From assembly GCF_001598235.1 (NCBI RefSeq), contig NZ_BCYO01000001.1, positions 372,001 to 436,000 on the forward strand: 64,000 nucleotides of DNA. The letters are read 5' to 3'. The notes under the pieces are model-generated. The model was not told where the DNA came from. It searched no databases and saw nothing but the letters and a program-made list of their open reading frames with translations. The first letter of the stretch is position 1; every line of letters begins with the position of its first letter. A program made the translations under genes and the position numbers. Below are positions 1-7,601 of this stretch, in pieces. The DNA is from Polaromonas jejuensis NBRC 106434 (lineage in GTDB: Bacteria > Pseudomonadota > Gammaproteobacteria > Burkholderiales > Burkholderiaceae_C).

Positions 1-1095
1 TTTGATGGCCTGCTGGCTTTTGCGGTGTTTCTGCTGGCCTGCGCCGGCCTGTTGATCATGTATTCGTCGGGCTACGACCATGGCACCCGGTTTTACGACC
101 ATGGCCGCAACATGCTGATCGCGGGGGCCATCATGTTTGTGGTGGCGCAGATCCCGCCGCAGCGCCTGATGACCCTTGCCGTGCCCTTGTACGTGGTGGG
201 GGTGACCCTGCTGGTGGCGGTGGCCGTTTTTGGCATCACCAAGAAGGGGGCCAAGCGCTGGCTCAACGTCGGGGTGGTGATCCAGCCCAGTGAAATCCTC
301 AAAATCGCGATGCCGCTGATGCTGGCCTGGTGGTTCCAGAGGCGCGAAGGCCAGTTGCGGCCGCTGGATTTTCTGGCCGCGCTGATGTTGCTGGTGGTGC
401 CTGTCGGGCTGATCATGAAGCAACCCGATCTGGGCACCTCCTTGCTGGTGCTGGCGGCGGGCCTGGCGGTCATTTTCTTTGCCGGCCTGAGCTGGCGGCT
501 GATTGTGCCGCCCGTGCTGCTGGGCCTGGTGGGCGTTTTTCTGGTAGTGTGGTTTGAGCCGCAGCTGTGTGCCGACGGCATGCGCTGGCCCATCCTGCAC
601 GACTACCAGCAGCAGCGCATCTGTACCTTGCTGGATCCGTCACGCGACCCGCTGGGCAAGGGCTTTCACATCATTCAGGGCATGATTGCGATCGGCTCGG
701 GCGGTGTCTTCGGCAAGGGATTCATGGCCGGCACGCAAACGCATCTGGAGTTCATTCCCGAGCGCACGACCGACTTTATTTTTGCGGCCTTCTCCGAGGA
801 GTTTGGCCTGATCGGCAACCTGCTGCTGATTGTCGGTTTCATCTTCCTCATCCTGCGCGGGCTGGCCATTGCGCTGGAGGCGGCGACGCTGTTTTCACGG
901 CTGCTGGCCGGTGCGCTGACGTTGATTTTTTTCACCTACGCCTTCGTCAACATGGGCATGGTCAGCGGCATCCTGCCGGTGGTCGGTGTTCCGCTGCCCT
1001 TCATCAGCTACGGCGGAACGGCCATGGTGACGCTGGGGCTGGCCATCGGCATGCTGATGTCGATTGCCAAGGCCAGGCGCCTGGTGCAGACCTGA
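1..1095 (+). CDS. rodA: Rod shape-determining protein RodA (SEDS peptidoglycan polymerase), 5'-truncated by window edge
   Basis: Inner-membrane SEDS glycosyltransferase that polymerises peptidoglycan for lateral wall growth, acting with PBP2. The open frame runs from the first base (F-D-G-L-L-A...), so the true start lies upstream of the window; the GTG at 25 is not the start. About 365 residues are visible, with many membrane segments. Family hallmarks seen: GAKRWLNVGVVIQPSE early on, KQPDLGTSLLV in the middle, the large periplasmic loop with GFMAGTQTHLEFIPERTTDFIF, and the C-terminal GVPLPFISYGGTAMV. The DF(I) residues of the ERTTDFIF stretch fit RodA better than FtsW. The gene is probably the end of an mre/mrd operon lying to the left. 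Confidence 0.93.
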   Translation, partial: FDGLLAFAVFLLACAGLLIMYSSGYDHGTRFYDHGRNMLIAGAIMFVVAQIPPQRLMTLAVPLYVVGVTLLVAVAVFGITKKGAKRWLNVGVVIQPSEILKIAMPLMLAWWFQRREGQLRPLDFLAALMLLVVPVGLIMKQPDLGTSLLVLAAGLAVIFFAGLSWRLIVPPVLLGLVGVFLVVWFEPQLCADGMRWPILHDYQQQRICTLLDPSRDPLGKGFHIIQGMIAIGSGGVFGKGFMAGTQTHLEFIPERTTDFIFAAFSEEFGLIGNLLLIVGFIFLILRGLAIALEAATLFSRLLAGALTLIFFTYAFVNMGMVSGILPVVGVPLPFISYGGTAMVTLGLAIGMLMSIAKARRLVQT

Positions 1096-1178
1096 GGCCT
1101 TGCCGTGCGGCAAGCCACGGGGTAAAAGCGGTCTGGTCACTTGTTCAACGCTGAGTCCTGCCTTCAAGGAGCATCTTC

Positions 1179-1361
1179 ATAGCTGGTAAATTTGAGCTCA
1201 AGAAATCCAGGAACGACAAGTATTACTTCAGCCTGCTGGCGGGCAACGGGCAGGCGATAGGCCAAAGCCGGATGTACTCCAGCGAAACGGCGCGCGACGG
1301 CGGCATCGAGTCGTGCAAAACCAATGGGCCGGGGGCTGCCGTCGTTGATTTGACGAGCTGA
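1179..1361 (+). CDS. DUF1508 (YegP-like) small protein, apparent ATA start
   Basis: Sixty codons that match the DUF1508/YegP repeat: begins xAGKFELKKSRNDKYYFSL, then NGQAIGQSRMYSS, and ends GGIESCKTNGPGAAVVDLTS. The family is widespread; its function is not established. Relatives normally begin M-A-G-K-F, but here the codon in the Met position is ATA (1179-1181). An AAGGAG ribosome binding site sits at 1166-1171, seven bases before it, which is ideal spacing for this codon and for no ATG, GTG or TTG. The only in-frame ATG (1272) would discard half the domain. So either ATA initiates, or the start codon has mutated, or there is a base error. Too short for usual gene finders. Confidence 0.7.
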   Translation: MAGKFELKKSRNDKYYFSLLAGNGQAIGQSRMYSSETARDGGIESCKTNGPGAAVVDLTS

Positions 1362-1462
1362 GCGGCTTTTCAGCGAAAAATCCTTTCGCATCGCGGCCCT
1401 GCCTGGATGGGTCGGGTGGCCTTGCCGCCGCAAGCCCAAGTCAGACTGCCTACAATCGGCGG

Positions 1463-2989
1463 ATGACCTCACTCAAATCCGCTGTCGCGTCCGCTCGTCA
1501 AACCACCGTGGGAGCGAAGCCGCTGGCACGCCCCACCCATGAGTCCACCTCGCAGCGTCTGGTCATCGCGCAAAAACTCCTGCTGGAACCGTTTGGCCTC
1601 AATGATGCCGCCCTGAGCCGCGCCCTGGGCGAAATCACCTCCTACGGCGTGGATGACGCCGATCTGTATTTCCAGTACACCCGCAGCGAAGGCTGGAGCC
1701 TGGAAGAGGGCATCGTCAAGACCGGCTCCTTCAGCATCGACCAGGGGGTGGGCGTGCGCGCCGTCAGCGGCGAAAAAACCGCATTCGCCTATTCCGACGA
1801 TATTTCCGAAGCCTCGCTGCTCGATGCCGCACGCACCGTGCGCAGCATCTCGGGGGCTGGCAAGGCCGGCCGGGTGAAAACGCCGGGCCGCAAAATTGCC
1901 AGCAGCCGCTCGCTCTACCAGGAGCTGGACCCGATTGCCACCCTGGGCAGCACGGCCAAGGTCAAGCTGCTTGAAAAAGTGGAAAAACTCGCCAAGGCCA
2001 GGGACCCGCGCATCGTGCAGGTGATGGCAGGTCTCGCCAGCGAGTACGACGTGGTGATGGTGGCGCGCGCCGACGGCACGCTGGCCGCCGATGTGCGTCC
2101 GCTGGTGCGCCTGAGCGTGACCGTGATTGCCGAGCAGAACGGCCGGCGCGAAGTCGGCTCCGGCGGTGGCGGCGGCCGTTTGGGCCTGGCGTATTTCGAC
2201 GAAGCCCAGATCTCGCAGTATGTGGACGACGCGGTGAACGCGGCGCTGACCAATCTGGATGCCCGCCCGGCACCGGCCGGCGAAATGACCGTGGTGCTCG
2301 GCCCCGGCTGGCCCGGCATCCTGCTGCACGAGGCCATCGGTCACGGGCTGGAAGGCGATTTCAACCGCAAGGGCTCCAGCGCGTTTTCCGGCCGCATCGG
2401 CCAGCGCGTGGCCGCCAAGGGCGTGACGGTGCTGGACGACGGCACGATTGCCGACCGCCGCGGCTCGCTCAATGTGGACGACGAGGGCAACGCCAGCCAG
2501 CGCAATGTGCTGATTGAGGACGGCATCCTGAAGGGCTACATCCAGGATTCGCTCAATGCGCGCCTGATGAAGGTCAAACCCACCGGCAACGGCCGGCGCG
2601 AGAGCTATGCCCATGTGCCCATGCCGCGCATGACCAACACCTATATGCTGGGTGGCGACAAGGCGCCCGAGGAAATCGTGGCCAGCATGAAAAAAGGCCT
2701 GTATGCCACCAACTTTGGTGGCGGGCAGGTGGATATCACCTCGGGCAAGTTTGTGTTCTCGGCCAGCGAAGCTTTCTGGGTCGAAAACGGCAAGATCCAG
2801 TACCCCGTGAAGGGCGCCACGATTGTCGGCAATGGCCCGGATGTGCTGACCCGCATCACCATGATGGGCAATGACATGCAGCTGGACAGCGGTGTCGGCA
2901 CCTGCGGCAAGGAAGGCCAGAGCGTGCCCGTAGGCGTCGGCCAGCCGACCTTGCGCATCGACGGCCTCACCGTGGGCGGCACCGCGTAA
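1463..2989 (+). CDS. tldD: Metalloprotease TldD
   Basis: TldD is the metalloprotease half of the TldD/TldE (PmbA) heterodimer, which degrades unfolded peptides and matures some modified peptides. The 508-residue product carries the zinc-binding motif HEAIGHGLEGD near residue 290 and the family stretches DGTLAADVRPLVRLSVTV, GSLNVDDEGN and the C-terminal GTCGKEGQSVPVGVGQPTLR. E. coli TldD is about 481 residues; the extra N-terminal 20-25 residues here are low in conservation and a later start is possible, but no good alternative was seen. The partner gene tldE/pmbA is not in this window. Confidence 0.95.
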   Translation: MTSLKSAVASARQTTVGAKPLARPTHESTSQRLVIAQKLLLEPFGLNDAALSRALGEITSYGVDDADLYFQYTRSEGWSLEEGIVKTGSFSIDQGVGVRAVSGEKTAFAYSDDISEASLLDAARTVRSISGAGKAGRVKTPGRKIASSRSLYQELDPIATLGSTAKVKLLEKVEKLAKARDPRIVQVMAGLASEYDVVMVARADGTLAADVRPLVRLSVTVIAEQNGRREVGSGGGGGRLGLAYFDEAQISQYVDDAVNAALTNLDARPAPAGEMTVVLGPGWPGILLHEAIGHGLEGDFNRKGSSAFSGRIGQRVAAKGVTVLDDGTIADRRGSLNVDDEGNASQRNVLIEDGILKGYIQDSLNARLMKVKPTGNGRRESYAHVPMPRMTNTYMLGGDKAPEEIVASMKKGLYATNFGGGQVDITSGKFVFSASEAFWVENGKIQYPVKGATIVGNGPDVLTRITMMGNDMQLDSGVGTCGKEGQSVPVGVGQPTLRIDGLTVGGTA

Positions 2990-3032
2990 ACCGGTGTTGA
3001 AAGCGGGGTGTTAAGGCCTCTTTTTGGACCTG

Positions 3033-3041
3033 TGCTACATT
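3033..3041 (+). promoter_or_regulatory. Possible extended -10 promoter of the aroG leader
   Basis: TGCTACATT fits an extended -10 (TGnTAnnnT). No convincing -35 hexamer is seen 16-18 bases upstream. Transcription would begin near 3048, which puts the leader ATG (3049) almost at the 5' end. Tentative. Confidence 0.3.
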
Positions 3042-3048
3042 GCAACGT

Positions 3049-3123
3049 ATGACTTCAGCGAAATTTTATTTCGGTTACTTTTGGTTCTCAAGCGCCACCG
3101 GCGGTAGAGAGATACTCGCGTAA
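3049..3123 (+). CDS. Aromatic leader peptide of aroG (24 codons)
   Basis: A short open frame, MTSAKFYFGYFWFSSATGG followed by REILA and TAA. Codons 6-13 read F-Y-F-G-Y-F-W-F, that is seven aromatic codons in eight. It ends 28 bases before an intrinsic terminator and 124 bases before the DAHP synthase gene, the first enzyme of aromatic amino acid synthesis. This is the layout of a leader peptide in ribosome-mediated attenuation, as known for trp and phe operons. No clear Shine-Dalgarno sequence precedes the ATG. The peptide itself is not expected to have a function. Confidence 0.8.
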   Translation: MTSAKFYFGYFWFSSATGGREILA

Positions 3124-3159
3124 CCTGAAGAAACGCAACAAATCTCCAAAAACCGCCGG
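3098..3159 (+). promoter_or_regulatory. Antiterminator helix of the aroG attenuator
   Basis: CCGGCGGT (3098-3105), inside the leader peptide frame, can pair with ACCGCCGG (3152-3159), which is the 5' arm of the terminator. The helix can be extended by GAGAT (3109-3113) with ATCTC (3142-3146). A ribosome stalled on the aromatic codons (3064-3087) would leave this arm free and favour the antiterminator. One that reaches the stop codon (3121) would cover it and allow the terminator to form. Confidence 0.75.
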
Positions 3160-3179
3160 CGACCCGGCGGTTTTTTTTT
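3152..3179 (+). terminator. Intrinsic terminator (attenuator) before aroG
   Basis: ACCGCCGG (3152-3159), a four-base loop CGAC, and CCGGCGGT (3164-3171), followed directly by a run of T to 3179. A perfect 8-bp GC-rich stem plus U-run. It lies 68 bases before the aroG start codon, so it must be read through for aroG to be expressed from the leader promoter. Confidence 0.9.
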
Positions 3180-3247
3180 GCCTCTTTGAATCCTGTTTGA
3201 GCCTGTATTGATTCCCTGAAATCTGAAATTTAAAAAGGAAACCTGCG

Positions 3248-4381
3248 ATGAATGCCAAAGTGACCTCCTCCAGCCCTTCCAGCGACAGCTGGTATGCGAA
3301 CGTTGAAAAGACCAGCCAGACCGACGACGAACGCATCAAGGACATCACCGTGTTACCCCCACCCGAGCATCTCATCCGTTTCTTCCCGATTCGCGGCACC
3401 GCCGTCGAGTCGCTGATTACCCACACCCGCAAGGGCATTCACAACATCATGGCTGGCAAGGATGACCGCCTGCTGGTGGTGATAGGCCCCTGTTCCATTC
3501 ACGACCCCGCCGCCGCGCTGGAGTACGCACGCCGGCTGGTCGAGCAACGCAAGAAGTACGCCGGCACGCTGGAAATCGTGATGCGCGTCTACTTTGAAAA
3601 GCCGCGCACCACCGTCGGCTGGAAAGGGCTGATCAACGACCCTTACCTCGATGAAACCTTTCGCATCGATGAAGGCCTGCGCATCGCGCGCCAGTTGCTG
3701 ATCGACATCAACCGCCTGGGCCTGCCGGCCGGCAGCGAGTTCCTGGATGTGATTTCGCCGCAGTACATCGGCGACCTGATCGCCTGGGGCGCGATTGGCG
3801 CCAGGACCACGGAAAGCCAGGTGCACCGCGAGCTGGCTTCCGGCCTCTCGGCCCCCATCGGCTTCAAGAACGGCACCGATGGCAACATCCGCATTGCCAC
3901 CGATGCGATCCAGGCGGCGGCGCGCGGCCACCACTTCCTGTCGGTGCATAAAAACGGCCAGGTCGCGATTGTGCAGACCAACGGCAACAAGGACTGCCAC
4001 GTGATTCTGCGCGGCGGCAAAACCCCCAATTACGATGCCGCCAGCGTCACCGCGGCCTGCAAGGAGCTCGAAGCGTCCAAGCTGCCGGCGACCCTGATGG
4101 TTGACTGCAGCCACGCCAACAGCTCCAAGCAGCATGAAAAGCAGGTCGACGTGGCGCGCGACATTGCCGGCCAGATTGCCGGCGGCTCGCGCCATGTGTT
4201 CGGCCTGATGGTGGAAAGCCATTTGCATGCGGGTGCGCAAAAATTCACGCCGGGCAAGGATGATGCCAAGGCGCTGGAATACGGCAAGAGCATCACCGAT
4301 GCCTGTCTGGGCTGGGGTGATTCGCTGGCGGTGCTGGAGTCGCTGTCGGCCGCGGTGCTGGCGCGCCGGGCTAAAAAATAA
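3248..4381 (+). CDS. aroG: 3-deoxy-7-phosphoheptulonate (DAHP) synthase, class I AroF/G/H type
   Basis: Condenses phosphoenolpyruvate and erythrose 4-phosphate, the first committed step of the shikimate pathway; cytosolic. The 377-residue length and the motifs VVIGPCSIHDP, IGARTTESQVHRELASG, GFKNGTDG, MVDCSHANSSK and the C-terminal ITDACLGWGDS are those of class I enzymes. A ribosome binding site AAGGAAACC precedes the ATG. Which aromatic amino acid inhibits the enzyme cannot be told from the motifs I can read. The upstream leader peptide holds Phe, Tyr and Trp codons, which suggests that the gene responds to the general aromatic pool. Confidence 0.95.
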   Translation: MNAKVTSSSPSSDSWYANVEKTSQTDDERIKDITVLPPPEHLIRFFPIRGTAVESLITHTRKGIHNIMAGKDDRLLVVIGPCSIHDPAAALEYARRLVEQRKKYAGTLEIVMRVYFEKPRTTVGWKGLINDPYLDETFRIDEGLRIARQLLIDINRLGLPAGSEFLDVISPQYIGDLIAWGAIGARTTESQVHRELASGLSAPIGFKNGTDGNIRIATDAIQAAARGHHFLSVHKNGQVAIVQTNGNKDCHVILRGGKTPNYDAASVTAACKELEASKLPATLMVDCSHANSSKQHEKQVDVARDIAGQIAGGSRHVFGLMVESHLHAGAQKFTPGKDDAKALEYGKSITDACLGWGDSLAVLESLSAAVLARRAKK

Positions 4382-4463
4382 AGCGCGCGGTGCTTGCGGG
4401 TTTGTGCGAATTGCCGCCAGGCCTGCCGGTCGCCGACCATGGGCTTCTCACCAGGAGCAGATC

Positions 4464-4775
4464 ATGCGCAGCGAAGTCAGCGTGACATTCAAGGACCATC
4501 CGCCCGTGCGGCTGGATCTCAATGAAGTGCAGCCCATGCCGCACGACGTGGCAAGGGGCTGGCTCGATGAGGAGTTCACCCGTATGGGTTGCGAGCCGCT
4601 GAGGCCGACGGGCAAGCTGCTGATAGCCGACAAGGTGCTGGTGGTGGCCCAGGCCGCCGGACCCGCCAGGTTTGCCGATGCCCGCTGGGCCCAGGAGTTT
4701 GCCCGGGCCGCCAGCGCCGCGCTGGCCAAGCCGCTGGTGCATATCGATGTGGCGACGCTGAGCATCAGCTACTGA
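4464..4775 (+). CDS. Small conserved-looking protein of unknown function
   Basis: A 103-residue protein (MRSEVSVTFKDHPPVRLDLN...) that I do not recognise. The start is chosen because AGGAG (4453-4457) lies six bases before ATG 4464; the longer in-frame extension back to 4227 overlaps aroG and is rejected. No signal peptide or membrane segment. Composition is that of a soluble, mixed alpha/beta protein with a C-terminal Ala-rich helix (FARAASAALAKPLVHIDVAT). It follows aroG by 80 bases on the same strand and may be cotranscribed with it. Confidence 0.7.
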   Translation: MRSEVSVTFKDHPPVRLDLNEVQPMPHDVARGWLDEEFTRMGCEPLRPTGKLLIADKVLVVAQAAGPARFADARWAQEFARAASAALAKPLVHIDVATLSISY

Positions 4776-4832
4776 TCCATCAGCGCGCCAGGATGGCGGC
4801 CTCAACGCCGGGTGGGGAGCGTGGCCGGCAAG

Positions 4833-6071
4833 TTATCGGGCGAGCTGGTTGAGCTGGATGATGGGCAGCAGCACGGCCAGCACGATCAGCATCACGATCA
4901 GACCCATCGCCACGATGAGCAGCGGCTCCAGCAGGGTGGCCAGTTGCATGGCGCGGCGCTGGACTTCCATGCCGAGCTGGCGTGCCGCACGGTCCAGCAT
5001 CACCGGCAACTGGCCGGTTTGTTCGCCCAGACGGGCAAACATGCTGAGCAATCCGGGAAAGCGTTTCTTTTGTGCCAGTGCCGTGGCCAGGGGCGCACCT
5101 TCGCGCACCAGTACCAGGGCATCCAGCGCATCGGTGCGCATGGCACGGTTGGACAGAGTGTCGGCGGCGGCCTGCAAGGCCTTGAGAATCGGCACGCCGG
5201 CCGCGGCCAGCATGGCCAGGGTGCCGGCAAAGCGGGCCGCGTTGTAGCCGCGTGCGAGCTTGCCCAGCACCGGCAGGGTTAGCCATGTGGCATCAAATTT
5301 TTCACGAAATGTGGCGCTAGCCCAAGCCAGACGTGCACCACCAGCTATCAAAATAATAGTTAAAAGAATCAGCCAGCCCTGGTTGCGGACAAAGCTGGCC
5401 AGTCCCAGCATGATGACCGTGAGCAGGGGCAAGGCCCGCTTGCTGCCGGCAAACACCTCGGCTACCTGGGGCACCACATAACCGAGCAGAAACATCACGA
5501 TGACAATAGCCACCAGCGTGACGATGGCGGGATAGAGCGCGGCACCCACTAGCTGGGCCTTGAGGGCCTGGCTCTGCTCCAGATCGTCGGCCAGGCGCTC
5601 CAGCACCAGTCCCAGGTTGCCGCTGTGCTCGCCCGCGCCCACGACGGCGCAGTAGGTGCTTGAGAACTCGCGTGGATGCTGGGCCAGCGCCGTGGCAAAG
5701 GCCGTGCCGCCATTGACTTCGGCGCGCAGGGCGGCTACCAGGTTGCGCAGGGGTTCGTTGTCGGCCTCGTCGGCCAGGGCGGTGAGTGCGCGTTCCAGGG
5801 GCAGGCCGGAGGACACCAGCCCGGCGATCTGGCGCGTCCAGATGGCCAGTGCGGTGGCGCTGAACACGCGCTGGCTCCACACATTGGTGTGCCAGCCGAT
5901 GGCTGGGATGGATGAGGCGCCAGCGTTGCCCGCGCCCACGGCTTCCACCGTCAGCGGCACCAGGGCCTGCGCCCGCAACATGCTGCGCGCGGTTCGCGCG
6001 GTGTCGGCCTCGACGATGCCCCTGCGGGTGGCGCCTTCGGCGGTCAGTGCTTCAAATGAATAGGCGGGCAT
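4833..6071 (-). CDS. gspF: Type II secretion inner-membrane platform protein GspF
   Basis: GspF anchors the assembly ATPase GspE in the inner membrane and helps drive pseudopilus growth. The start ATG at 6071 gives MPAYSFEALTAEG, the usual family N-terminus, and 412 residues; the longer open frame to 6179 runs into a repeat. Two GspF/PilC domains are visible, each with R-Q-I-A-G-L-type helices and G-E-x-G/S-G/T-N motifs (GAGEHSGNLG, LGEQTGQLP), and three membrane segments, the last at the C-terminus. The segment TIILIAGGARLAWAS is encoded by a copy of the dispersed 42-bp repeat (5319-5360). This is the last gene of the gsp operon. Confidence 0.94.
   Translation of the reverse strand: MPAYSFEALTAEGATRRGIVEADTARTARSMLRAQALVPLTVEAVGAGNAGASSIPAIGWHTNVWSQRVFSATALAIWTRQIAGLVSSGLPLERALTALADEADNEPLRNLVAALRAEVNGGTAFATALAQHPREFSSTYCAVVGAGEHSGNLGLVLERLADDLEQSQALKAQLVGAALYPAIVTLVAIVIVMFLLGYVVPQVAEVFAGSKRALPLLTVIMLGLASFVRNQGWLILLTIILIAGGARLAWASATFREKFDATWLTLPVLGKLARGYNAARFAGTLAMLAAAGVPILKALQAAADTLSNRAMRTDALDALVLVREGAPLATALAQKKRFPGLLSMFARLGEQTGQLPVMLDRAARQLGMEVQRRAMQLATLLEPLLIVAMGLIVMLIVLAVLLPIIQLNQLAR
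5319..5360 (+). repeat. 42-bp dispersed repeat, copy inside gspF
   Basis: Fits AGCCC-N9-(G)xGCx-N5-AGCTAT-N7-ATAGT with the same spacings as the intergenic copies. It is in frame with gspF and is translated on the minus strand as part of a membrane segment. Confidence 0.65.
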
Positions 6072-6109
6072 GGTTGTCTCGTTATGCGGCCTGTTTTCCG
6101 ACGGCCATC

Positions 6110-6189
6110 GGCCGCAGCGCCGGGCCGCCCCAAGCAAGGCCAGCCCCCTCGGGGGGCAGCGCAGTACACGAAGTGACAAGCGTGGGGGT
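6110..6189 (-). repeat. GC-rich dispersed repeat (family 2) between gspE and gspF
   Basis: Read on the minus strand it is CCCCCACGCTTG..., then TGCCCCCCGAGGGGGCT, then GCTTGGGGCGGCCC. The same order of blocks is found at 21031, 21653 and 62439. It fills most of the 123-base gap between gspE and gspF, genes that are otherwise closely packed. Confidence 0.85.
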
Positions 6190-6194
6190 CATGT

Positions 6195-7601
6195 CTAGTC
6201 GCGCGTCACCCGCACCAGTTCTTCGCGCGAAGTGATGCCGCTTCGCACCAGCCGTTCGCCGTCGTCCCGCATCAGCGTCATGCCGTTTTGCAGGGCCGCG
6301 GCGCGCAGCTCGGCTTCGGGCGCCTGGTGGTGAATTTGCGCCCGGATGGTGTCGTTGGTGGCCAGCAGTTCAAACACGCCGGTGCGGCCCTGGTAGCCGG
6401 TTTGCCCGCAGGTGGCGCAACCGGCGCCGGCGCAATGCACACACAGCTTGCGCACCAGGCGCTGCGCCAGCACGCCCAGCAGCGATGAGCTGAGCAAAAA
6501 CGGCTCAATGCCCATGTCGGTGAGGCGTGTCACGGCGCTGGCCGCGTCGTTGGTGTGCAGCGTGGCCAGCACCAGGTGGCCGGTGAGCGAGGCCTGGATG
6601 GCGATCTGTGCGGTCTCGAAGTCGCGGATTTCGCCGATCATGATCACGTCCGGGTCCTGGCGCAGGATGGCGCGCAAGGCCTTGGCGAAGTTCAGGTCGA
6701 TCTTGGCGTTGACCTGGGTCTGGCCGACGCCGGCCAGTTCGTACTCGATCGGGTCTTCCACCGTCATGATGTTCTGGCGCCGGGTGTCCAGCCGTTCCAT
6801 CGCCGCATACAGCGTGGTGGTCTTGCCGGAGCCCGTGGGGCCGGTCACCAGAATGATGCCGTGGGGCTGCGCCACCAGATGCTCGAAGCGGGCGAGCACA
6901 TCGCCCTGCATGCCGACGGCCTCCAGGCTCAGGCGGTCACCGCTCTTGTCGAGCAGGCGCAGCACGGCGCGCTCGCCATGGGCGCTGGGCAGGGTGCTGA
7001 CGCGCACATCCACCGCCCGGGTGCCGATGCGCAGGGAAATGCGGCCGTCCTGCGGCAGGCGCTTCTCGGCGATGTCGAGTTCGGCCATGATCTTCAGGCG
7101 CGAAATCAGCGCGGCGTGCAGCGCGCGGTTGGGCTGCACCACATTGCGCAGGGAGCCATCGACCCGGAAACGCACGCTGGAGTGGCGCTCGTAGGGCTCG
7201 ATGTGGATGTCGCTGGCGCCGTCGCGCGCGGCCTGGGTCAGCAGGGCGTTGAGCATGCGGATGATGGGGGCATCATCCGAGGTCTCGAGCAAGTCCTCGA
7301 TGGCCGGCAGCGCCTGCATCATGCGCGACAGGTCCACATCGCTTTCGACTTCGCTGATCACCGTGGCGGCGCTGGATTCGCTTTGTGCATAGGCGGCGCT
7401 GATGCGCTGCTGCAGCAGCTCGGACGCTTCGGTCATGACCTGATGGACCTCGAACTTGCGCAGCACTTCGCTCACGGCGCCACTGCCGCCCAGGGTATGG
7501 AGCCACAAGGTGAGTTCGCCGCCGCGCTCTTCGAGCAGCAACTGCTGGCTGCGCGCAAACGCATAGGGCAGCGGGTAGCGTGCGGGCTGTTGCATGTTCA
7601 T
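6195..7601 (-). CDS. gspE: Type II secretion assembly ATPase GspE
   Basis: Cytoplasmic hexameric ATPase that powers pseudopilus assembly. The 468 residues include Walker [13 protein letters not shown], Asp box [11 protein letters not shown], Walker [16 protein letters not shown], His box [13 protein letters not shown], and a four-cysteine zinc site CVHC...CATC near residue 400. The N-terminal N2E domain precedes [14 protein letters not shown]. The start codon overlaps the stop of gspD by four bases (ATGA, 7598-7601), so the two are translationally coupled. Confidence 0.96.
   Translation of the reverse strand: MNMQQPARYPLPYAFARSQQLLLEERGGELTLWLHTLGGSGAVSEVLRKFEVHQVMTEASELLQQRISAAYAQSESSAATVISEVESDVDLSRMMQALPAIEDLLETSDDAPIIRMLNALLTQAARDGASDIHIEPYERHSSVRFRVDGSLRNVVQPNRALHAALISRLKIMAELDIAEKRLPQDGRISLRIGTRAVDVRVSTLPSAHGERAVLRLLDKSGDRLSLEAVGMQGDVLARFEHLVAQPHGIILVTGPTGSGKTTTLYAAMERLDTRRQNIMTVEDPIEYELAGVGQTQVNAKIDLNFAKALRAILRQDPDVIMIGEIRDFETAQIAIQASLTGHLVLATLHTNDAASAVTRLTDMGIEPFLLSSSLLGVLAQRLVRKLCVHCAGAGCATCGQTGYQGRTGVFELLATNDTIRAQIHHQAPEAELRAAALQNGMTLMRDDGERLVRSGITSREELVRVTRD

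Noticed and set aside
3024..3053. TTGGAC-N18-TATGAC as the aroG promoter
   Set aside because: It would start transcription inside the leader peptide frame, after its ATG, which conflicts with the attenuator layout.
4227..4463. N-terminal extension of the gene at 4464 into aroG
   Set aside because: No ribosome binding site, overlaps aroG in another frame; ATG 4464 has a good one.
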